Source: an uncultured Massilimicrobiota sp.
GTDB taxonomy: Bacteria; Bacillota_I; Bacilli_A; Erysipelotrichales; Coprobacillaceae
Length of the DNA stretch: 39,030 nt
Direction of reading: 5' to 3'
Assembly: GCA_944325245.1 (NCBI GenBank)
Contig: CALUZM010000016.1
Span: forward strand, 1-39,030
Shown: positions 33,656 through 39,030 of the stretch, piece after piece
How the letters are laid out: each line of letters starts with the position of its first letter
Position numbering within the stretch: position 1 is the stretch's first letter
The notes under the pieces: model-generated
Databases searched by the model: none
Seen by the model: the letters and a program-made list of their open reading frames with translations, nothing else
What the model was told of the DNA's origin: nothing
Made by a program: the position numbers and the translations under genes

Positions 33656-33841
33656 TCATAATATTTTTCCTTGTAAATAGCATTCCTTTATATAACTTCT
33701 AGATGACCAGTATATAGGTTTCTTTTCACCATATCTACATTGTTCCATAAAGTCTAACCATTCCTCAGCGACTTTAGAAAATTTCTTGATCTTTAGAAAA
33801 AGAATAAATTCATATTCAAAACAATTGACATCATATGCCAA
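33656..33841 (-). CDS. Short hypothetical frame, possibly a frameshifted gene
   Basis: The 61-codon frame starts at TTG without a ribosome site. It encodes CFEYEFILFLKIKKFSKVAE and EEWLDFMEQCRYGEKKPIYW. Upstream in another phase is ATG with MSKRCFLGI then stop, so a single frameshift could join them as MSKRCFL plus AYDVNCFEYEF. No family is recognised. It lies just before the aro operon terminator, in the decayed island. Confidence 0.3.
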   Translation of the reverse strand: MAYDVNCFEYEFILFLKIKKFSKVAEEWLDFMEQCRYGEKKPIYWSSRSYIKECYLQGKIL

Positions 33842-33885
33842 GAAAACATCTTTTACTCATTCTCTATCATACATATTTTTATATG

Positions 33886-33919
33886 ATGAAAAGAGCTATA
33901 ATCACAATGTTATAGCTCT
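33886..33919 (-). terminator. Terminator of the aro operon
   Basis: AGAGCTATAA and TTATAGCTCT form a perfect ten-base-pair stem with an eight-base loop, followed by four T on the minus strand. It overlaps the aroK stop codon. Confidence 0.88.
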
Positions 33920-34416
33920 TTGAATAAATTCATAATTTTTAAACAAATCTCTTCTAAAGTTCCATCATTTTTCACATGATAGTCACATGCTTTTAAATAA
34001 AGGGAATGTCTTTGTTCATAGAGATCATAAAGTTTTTGTGCACCATCTTTTAATAATGGTCGCGTTGATGTATCCACATCTTTCAATATTAAAGAAATAG
34101 GACGATCTATATAAAAAATATATCCTCGTTGACTAAGTGCTTCAATATTTTCGAAATTTTTAATAACGCCTCCACCTGTAGAAATGACATAGTTTTCTTT
34201 TTGTGCAATTTCCTTGCAACATTGCGTTTCTCTTTCTCTAAAATAATCTTCTGAGATGTCAAACATATCAGAAATACTCATTTGATATTTCTGTTCAATA
34301 TATAAATCCATATCAACCCAATGCATATGAAGTTTTTCTTTCAACAACCTTGCAATTGTCGTCTTTCCACAACCCATCATTCCAATCAAGACAATATTCT
34401 TTTTATCTTTTGGCAT
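33910..34416 (-). CDS. aroK: Shikimate kinase
   Basis: The 168-residue kinase phosphorylates shikimate at the 3-hydroxyl. The P-loop is IGMMGCGKTTIARLL (about residues 11-25), the shikimate-binding DMDLYIEQKYQMSISDMF follows with Asp and Arg of FRERETQC, then VISTGGGVIKNFENIE and the lid STRPLLKDGAQ. It overlaps pheA by 14 bases. It is the last gene before the operon terminator. The order aroB-aroA-aroC-pheA-aroK is in one direction. Confidence 0.92.
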   Translation of the reverse strand: MPKDKKNIVLIGMMGCGKTTIARLLKEKLHMHWVDMDLYIEQKYQMSISDMFDISEDYFRERETQCCKEIAQKENYVISTGGGVIKNFENIEALSQRGYIFYIDRPISLILKDVDTSTRPLLKDGAQKLYDLYEQRHSLYLKACDYHVKNDGTLEEICLKIMNLFKEL

Positions 34417-35521
34417 AATTTCCTAAAATCCTCATTGTTTTCGTATGTGCCTGAATATCTTGAAGAGCCTGAATCACTGAAACATCTTTCAGACTTCCTT
34501 CTAAATCTACATAAAAATAATATTCCCATGGTGTTTCTAATAAAGGTCTTGATTCAATACGTAACATATTGATTGAATAATCATTGATAACTTTCATAAC
34601 CTGATATAAAGCACCTACCTGATGGGGTAAAGTAAAGACAATGCTGATGCATGAGGCTTCATCTGAGACTTCCAAATCTTTTCCAAAGATAATAAAACGA
34701 GTCGTATTATCTTGAATATTTTGAATATTTTCCTGAATGATATCAAGATGATAGAGCTTGGCTGCCTGAGATGAGGCAATAGCTCCAATATGAGGATTTT
34801 GTAAAGAAGCAACATATTGAGCAGCCATCGCTGTATTTTCATATTCATGAGGTTGAATATGATGACTTTCTAAAAATAATGATGTCTGCAATAAGCCTTG
34901 GGGATGAGAATAAACTTCTTTTATATCTTCTAATTTTGCACCTTTTATACCTAATAAATGTTGAGATATTGAAATACTCTGTTCTCCAACGATATAAAAT
35001 CCATAATCTCTGATGGCATCATAATTATCATTGATTGCTCCTGTTGAAGAATTTTCTAATGGAACGATTCCATAATCAATTTCATCATTCTTTAAAGCTT
35101 CAAAAACATCTTTAAAATGATTATATTGCTGTCTAGGTGTATCAACTTGAAAATAAGTATCTAGTGCTTTTTGTGAAAAGGATCCAGGTACCCCTTGAAA
35201 ACCAACTGTAATATTTTCTGTTCGTGGTAACTGAAAAGACATTGTCTGTTGATGAGGCAAAAATGTTGATTGATAGGATTTTGAGATATTCATTAATGAT
35301 GTTAACATCAATTTGGCATAATCTTTGAGTTCTTCCTGTTGAACACGATTAATATTTTTTTCTAAAACTTCAGCTTCACGTACACTCTGAAATATTTCCA
35401 TCTGATGAGCTAGCTTATAGCGCACAACATCACGAGCGACGTTCATTCTTTGTTCAAACAATGCAATGATTTGTTGATCTATTGCATCTATTTCCTGACG
35501 ACATTGTTTTAAATCTTTCAT
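34403..35521 (-). CDS. pheA: Bifunctional chorismate mutase/prephenate dehydratase (P-protein)
   Basis: The 372-residue protein has an AroQ-type chorismate mutase (about 1-85; DLKQCRQEIDAIDQQIIALF, with later RDVVRYK), a prephenate dehydratase domain (about 108-285; VGFQGVPGSFSQKALDTYF, IVPLENSSTGAINDNYD, and the catalytic TTRFIIFGKDL) and a C-terminal ACT domain (about 295-370; TLPHQVGALYQVMKVIND and LRIESRPLLETPWEYYFYVD) that senses phenylalanine. It turns chorismate into phenylpyruvate and commits it to phenylalanine. Such a fusion is less usual in Firmicutes, where the parts are often separate. It starts one base after aroC. Confidence 0.92.
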   Translation of the reverse strand: MKDLKQCRQEIDAIDQQIIALFEQRMNVARDVVRYKLAHQMEIFQSVREAEVLEKNINRVQQEELKDYAKLMLTSLMNISKSYQSTFLPHQQTMSFQLPRTENITVGFQGVPGSFSQKALDTYFQVDTPRQQYNHFKDVFEALKNDEIDYGIVPLENSSTGAINDNYDAIRDYGFYIVGEQSISISQHLLGIKGAKLEDIKEVYSHPQGLLQTSLFLESHHIQPHEYENTAMAAQYVASLQNPHIGAIASSQAAKLYHLDIIQENIQNIQDNTTRFIIFGKDLEVSDEASCISIVFTLPHQVGALYQVMKVINDYSINMLRIESRPLLETPWEYYFYVDLEGSLKDVSVIQALQDIQAHTKTMRILGNYAKR

Positions 35522-35522
35522 A

Positions 35523-36593
35523 TTATCTGATCATATCCAAGATTGCCAGTGCGACCATAGATTCCACCACGACAACCGCTCTAGGAACAATACATGGATC
35601 ATGCCTTCCTTTCACTTGAATTTGTGTATCTGTCTGTGTTTCCACATTGACTGTTTGCTGAAGTTGAGATATTGATGGAGTTGGTTTAATGCCGACATTC
35701 ACAATAATCGGCATACCATTGCTGATGCCTCCTGTAATTCCACCATTATGATTGGTTTTCGTTTTGACCTGTCCATTTTGATAATAATAACTATCATTTG
35801 CCTCATGACCATACATTTTGGTGATATCTTCACCACTACCAAAGCTGACACTTTTCACTGCTGGTATACTAAATAACAAAGAAGATAAATGAGATTCAAT
35901 AGAATCAAAGAAAGGATTCCCAATCCCAGCTGGCACATTAATAATGGCACATTCAATCATTCCACCAACCGAATCCTGATGCATACGAGCCTCTTCAATT
36001 TCATTTTGCATTTGAGAAAAGATATGCTGATCTAAAACAGGATAAAGCTGTGATGATAATTGTTTTAATAAGTCATCATCTACATCCACTGGAAAAGAGG
36101 GTTCCTCAATATTATGAATACGTTTAATATGTGCACCAATGACAATGCCTTTTTCTTGGAGAATCTGTCTGGCTACACTGCCAGCAAAAACAAGGGGTGC
36201 CGTTAAACGTCCAGAGAAATGTCCACCACCACGTACATCATTATAGCCATGATATTTCACATAAGCAGGGTAATCACTATGCCCAGGTCGCATCTTGACT
36301 TTTAGCTCACTATAGTCTCGAGAGTGTTGATCACTGTTTTGAATCATTGCACAAAGAGGAGCCCCTGTTGTGACACCATCTAACAAACCACTGACAATTT
36401 GAACCTCATCCTTTTCCTGTCGAGGCGTTGACATTTTATTTTGTCCTGGTGCACGTCTTTTCATAAACCAACGAATAGCGTCCATATCCAAACGGACACC
36501 TGCTGGTAAATTTCCAATCACAATACCAATTGCTTGCCCATGACTTTCACCAAATAGTGATAATTCTATATTATGACCCCAGTTCGCACTCAT
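35523..36593 (-). CDS. aroC: Chorismate synthase
   Basis: The 356-residue enzyme removes phosphate from EPSP to form chorismate, with reduced FMN. MSANWGHNIELSLFGESHGQ is the N-terminal signature; MKRRAPGQNKMSTPRQEKDE, RPGHSDYPAYVKYHGYNDVRGG and SGRLTAPLVFAGSVARQIL carry substrate-binding residues; and the C-terminal block has GRHDPCIVPRAVVVVESMVA. It overlaps aroA by 23 bases. The length matches the family (350-390). Confidence 0.95.
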   Translation of the reverse strand: MSANWGHNIELSLFGESHGQAIGIVIGNLPAGVRLDMDAIRWFMKRRAPGQNKMSTPRQEKDEVQIVSGLLDGVTTGAPLCAMIQNSDQHSRDYSELKVKMRPGHSDYPAYVKYHGYNDVRGGGHFSGRLTAPLVFAGSVARQILQEKGIVIGAHIKRIHNIEEPSFPVDVDDDLLKQLSSQLYPVLDQHIFSQMQNEIEEARMHQDSVGGMIECAIINVPAGIGNPFFDSIESHLSSLLFSIPAVKSVSFGSGEDITKMYGHEANDSYYYQNGQVKTKTNHNGGITGGISNGMPIIVNVGIKPTPSISQLQQTVNVETQTDTQIQVKGRHDPCIVPRAVVVVESMVALAILDMIR

Positions 36594-37848
36594 GATATTC
36601 CCCTCCTAACTGCTTAAAATCATCCCAAAATCCAGGATAAGATTTGCTGACACATTGTTCATCATCAATGATGACATCTTCCTGACAAACTGTAGAGGCT
36701 ATCGCTTCCATCATGGCCATACGATGGTCATGGTATGAAGACACTTTTCCTCCTTTTAAGTAAGGCACACCTTGAATTTCCATAGCGTCTTCAAATTCTT
36801 TAGCTTGTCCACCTAACTGGTTGATGACTTCAACCGTTGCCTGAAGACGATCACATTCCTTGATACGTAATCTTCCAATATTTTGAATATAAGATGTTCC
36901 CTGACTCAGAGCGCACGCTAAAGCCATCACAGGAATAATATCAGGACATTGTGATCCATCAATAGTGATACCATGTAAATCTGATGGTATCATTCTATCT
37001 CCCTGGCTATCTCTTTGAAATTGACAGCCCATTTGTTTAAGTAAATCAATGACAGCTTTGTCACCCTGATAAGAATCAATATTGAGATCCTGCAAATAAA
37101 CAGGATTATTGAATGCATTGGCTACCAGATAAAAAGCAGCTTGTGAAAAATCAGCTTCTACGCGATAATCACAAGGCTTGTATTGTTGTCCTCCAGCAAT
37201 CACAAACTCACGATAATCATGATTTTCCACATGAATTCCATACAATTCTAACATCTGTAAAGTTAAATCAACATATCCAATCGACTGCATCGGTGATGTG
37301 ATGATAATACGCGAATCTTCATCCATTAAAGGCAAGGCAAATAATAATCCGCTAAGAAACTGCGAAGAGACATCACCGGGAATTTCAAATGTATCGCCAT
37401 GCATACGTCCACGTATATAAAGATCCAATACATTTTCTCGATACAAATAAGAAATACCCTGCTGATCAAAAATATCATAATAAACCTGTAATGGTCTTTG
37501 ACCTAATCGGCCCTCACCAATAAAATGAAGACTGTTTTCACAAACCAGAGAAATAGGAATCATAAATCTTAATGTAGAACCTGATTCAAAACAATTGATT
37601 TCACATTGATTCTTTAAGAATGTTGTTGTTCCATCAATTTCCAAATAATCCTCATGTTCAAAGATCATGGTTCCTAAACTTTTCATTGCCGCAATCGTTG
37701 CTTGAATATCCTTTGAATATTCAATATTACTGATAGTGCTTTTTCCTCTAGCTAAAGATGCACAGATGATGGCACGATGTGCCAAACTTTTAGAAGGAGG
37801 TACATGCACACTCCCTGATAGTTTTTTTGGTGTTACACAAATAGTCAT
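36571..37848 (-). CDS. aroA: 3-phosphoshikimate 1-carboxyvinyltransferase (EPSP synthase)
   Basis: From ATG at 37848, six bases after AAGGAGG, the product is 425 residues. It joins shikimate 3-phosphate with PEP. N-terminal VHVPPSKSLAHRAIICASLA carries the PEP-binding Lys and Arg, and ESGSTLRFMIPISL is the glyphosate-loop region in the class II form (SGSTLRF rather than GNAGT). PGDVSSQFLSGLLFALPL, IKECDRLQATVEVI and YHDHRMAMMEAIA follow. The ATG lies one base after the aroB stop. It overlaps aroC by 23 bases. Confidence 0.94.
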   Translation of the reverse strand: MTICVTPKKLSGSVHVPPSKSLAHRAIICASLARGKSTISNIEYSKDIQATIAAMKSLGTMIFEHEDYLEIDGTTTFLKNQCEINCFESGSTLRFMIPISLVCENSLHFIGEGRLGQRPLQVYYDIFDQQGISYLYRENVLDLYIRGRMHGDTFEIPGDVSSQFLSGLLFALPLMDEDSRIIITSPMQSIGYVDLTLQMLELYGIHVENHDYREFVIAGGQQYKPCDYRVEADFSQAAFYLVANAFNNPVYLQDLNIDSYQGDKAVIDLLKQMGCQFQRDSQGDRMIPSDLHGITIDGSQCPDIIPVMALACALSQGTSYIQNIGRLRIKECDRLQATVEVINQLGGQAKEFEDAMEIQGVPYLKGGKVSSYHDHRMAMMEAIASTVCQEDVIIDDEQCVSKSYPGFWDDFKQLGGEYHECELGS

Positions 37849-37849
37849 G

Positions 37850-38908
37850 TTAAACCTCCTTACTTTCATCGATAAATGATAAATCACTAGGATAGATAAA
37901 ATAGTCTCCGATTTCTTTTAATAAAACAAAAGATAATTTTTGATGAATATTTTTCTTATCTAAAGCCATAGCCTGTTTAAGTTCCTGAGTTGGAATATGG
38001 GCAACTGTAGGCAAATGATAACGTTGCAATACTTGTGCAATCTGCTGGGCTGTTCCTTTTTCCGTTAGACCTTTTTTCTCAGCAATAAAACTCAATTGAA
38101 CCATGCCGATACTGACTGCTTCACCATGTGAATATTTTTCATAATGATAATACTGTTCAATTGCATGACCCAAAGTATGACCAAAATTCAAAGATAAACG
38201 ATCTCCAAAATCTAATAAATCTTTTTCCACAACAATACGCTTTAAATCAACACAACGATAAATGATTTCATCAATATTCTGATATAACTCTTCAAAAGAC
38301 TGATAAGAAGCCAACTGTTGAAACAGCTGTTTATCAAATATACAACCATATTTAATAACTTCTCCCATTCCATCATGAATATATCTTGCTTCTAAAGTTT
38401 GAAGAGTCATTGGATCAATAAGAACACAACTTGGATGTTTAAAAGCACCTACCAGATTTTTTCCTTCTGGTAAATCAACAGCCACTTTTCCTCCAACACT
38501 GGAATCAACTTGCGCCAACAATGAAGTAGGAATCTGAATCAACTGTACACCTCTTAAAAAACTGCTCGCTACAAAACCCGCTAAATCTCCAATGACTCCA
38601 CCACCTAAGGCAATAATCCCATCTGTTCTTGTCAGATGAAATGAAAGCAACTGATGATAGATTTCAGGTAAAATATCAAATCTTTTTGATTGTTCACCAT
38701 GAGGAATCACAATATGTCCAACTTGATATTTTGTTTTTAATTGTTCTTCAATCTTTTCCCCATAGAGTGGAAAAACATGATCATCTGAAATAATCATCAG
38801 CTTTTCTCCCTGACAAACAGGAGATAAATAATCCAGAATATGATCTAACAAACCTTGCTTTATATAAATATCATAACTATCTTTACCTAAATTGACTTTC
38901 AATTTCAT
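37850..38908 (-). CDS. aroB: 3-dehydroquinate synthase
   Basis: The 352-residue enzyme converts DAHP to dehydroquinate with NAD and a divalent metal. IIALGGGVIGDLAGFVASSF is the NAD-binding glycine stretch, IPTSLLAQVDSSVGGKVAVD and LPEGKNLVGAFKHPSCVLID carry substrate-binding residues, and SLNFGHTLGHAIEQYYHYEK with SHGEAVSIGMV provides the metal His residues. The start follows TTAGGAGATGAAAG. It is directly downstream of the DAHP synthase gene and is followed by aroA. Confidence 0.95.
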   Translation of the reverse strand: MKLKVNLGKDSYDIYIKQGLLDHILDYLSPVCQGEKLMIISDDHVFPLYGEKIEEQLKTKYQVGHIVIPHGEQSKRFDILPEIYHQLLSFHLTRTDGIIALGGGVIGDLAGFVASSFLRGVQLIQIPTSLLAQVDSSVGGKVAVDLPEGKNLVGAFKHPSCVLIDPMTLQTLEARYIHDGMGEVIKYGCIFDKQLFQQLASYQSFEELYQNIDEIIYRCVDLKRIVVEKDLLDFGDRLSLNFGHTLGHAIEQYYHYEKYSHGEAVSIGMVQLSFIAEKKGLTEKGTAQQIAQVLQRYHLPTVAHIPTQELKQAMALDKKNIHQKLSFVLLKEIGDYFIYPSDLSFIDESKEV

Positions 38909-38925
38909 CTTTCATCTCCTAAATT

Positions 38926-39030
38926 CTATATTTCTTTTCCTACAATTTTAGCAATTTCTCCAACCTGTTTCAATAATGCTGTATATTTTTCAGGTTTTAA
39001 TGACTGTGGCCCATCACATAGGGCATGTTC
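38926..39030 (-). CDS. aroF: 3-deoxy-7-phosphoheptulonate synthase, C-terminal end (cut by window edge)
   Basis: The last 34 codons and stop are present. EHALCDGPQSLKPEKYTALL matches the C-terminus of the AroAII/KDPG-fold DAHP synthases, whose ending is typically H-x-x-x-ALSDGPQSL followed by a helix. It would make DAHP from PEP and erythrose 4-phosphate, the first step of the pathway continued by aroB 17 bases downstream. The rest, and the operon promoter, lie beyond the right edge. The call rests on about 15 diagnostic residues. Confidence 0.78.
   Translation of the reverse strand, partial: EHALCDGPQSLKPEKYTALLKQVGEIAKIVGKEI

Overview
The window is AT-rich chromosomal DNA of a low-GC Gram-positive bacterium. 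Gene content and style (dnaE-polA-mutM-coaE-dnaB-dnaI replication operon, pfkA-pyk, T-box leaders, strong AGGAGG ribosome sites, lipobox lipoproteins) fit Firmicutes. A gut Erysipelotrichia-like organism is my best guess, but no marker gene here proves it. Nearly every gene lies on the minus strand; cysK is the only sizeable plus-strand gene. No rRNA, tRNA, CRISPR array or intact insertion sequence was seen.

Layout, left to right. (1) 1-4.4 kb: a decaying, partly duplicated peptide-sensing/export cassette. It has an intact response regulator and intramembrane-sensing histidine kinase, an FtsX-type permease split in two frames, a scrap of its ABC ATPase fused to a scrap of a second kinase copy, and the start of a second permease copy. 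(2) 4.4-7.25 kb: metNIQ methionine importer under a T-box leader. (3) 7.26-8.8 kb: a CDF metal exporter with a small winged-helix-like protein. (4) 8.9-9.9 kb: cysK, transcribed divergently. (5) 9.95-12.5 kb: T-box, GNAT acetyltransferase, then a threonyl-tRNA synthetase lacking the TGS domain. (6) 12.45-13 kb: two paralogous small membrane proteins, the second with a G10 tract at its start. (7) 13.1-15.6 kb: pfkA-pyk. (8) 15.66-24.9 kb: the replication/repair operon. (9) 24.9-27.8 kb: a small membrane protein, a TSCPD protein, apbE and a two-domain PplA-like flavin lipoprotein with a CRP-type palindrome upstream. (10) 27.9-30 kb: thyA-folA-plsC, overlapping stop to start. (11) 30.06-31.7 kb: a ROK kinase and a TIM-barrel protein. 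(12) 31.75-33.9 kb: a gene-poor island of remnants with a broken serine resolvase and a possible type I toxin-antitoxin-like locus. (13) 33.9-39 kb: the end of aroF, then aroB-aroA-aroC-pheA-aroK, a chorismate-to-phenylalanine operon running in from the right edge.

How the parts connect. Amino-acid supply is a theme: methionine uptake and threonine charging are both controlled by tRNA-sensing leaders, with cysteine and aromatic synthesis alongside. The most interesting functional unit is pplA-apbE. ApbE attaches FMN to exported proteins, and the lipoprotein resembles the extracellular electron-transfer flavoprotein of Listeria. Its two domains share a perfect 264-bp DNA repeat, and the promoter has a palindrome spaced as for activation by a CRP/FNR-family regulator. 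All function calls come from reading motifs by eye; no database search was possible.
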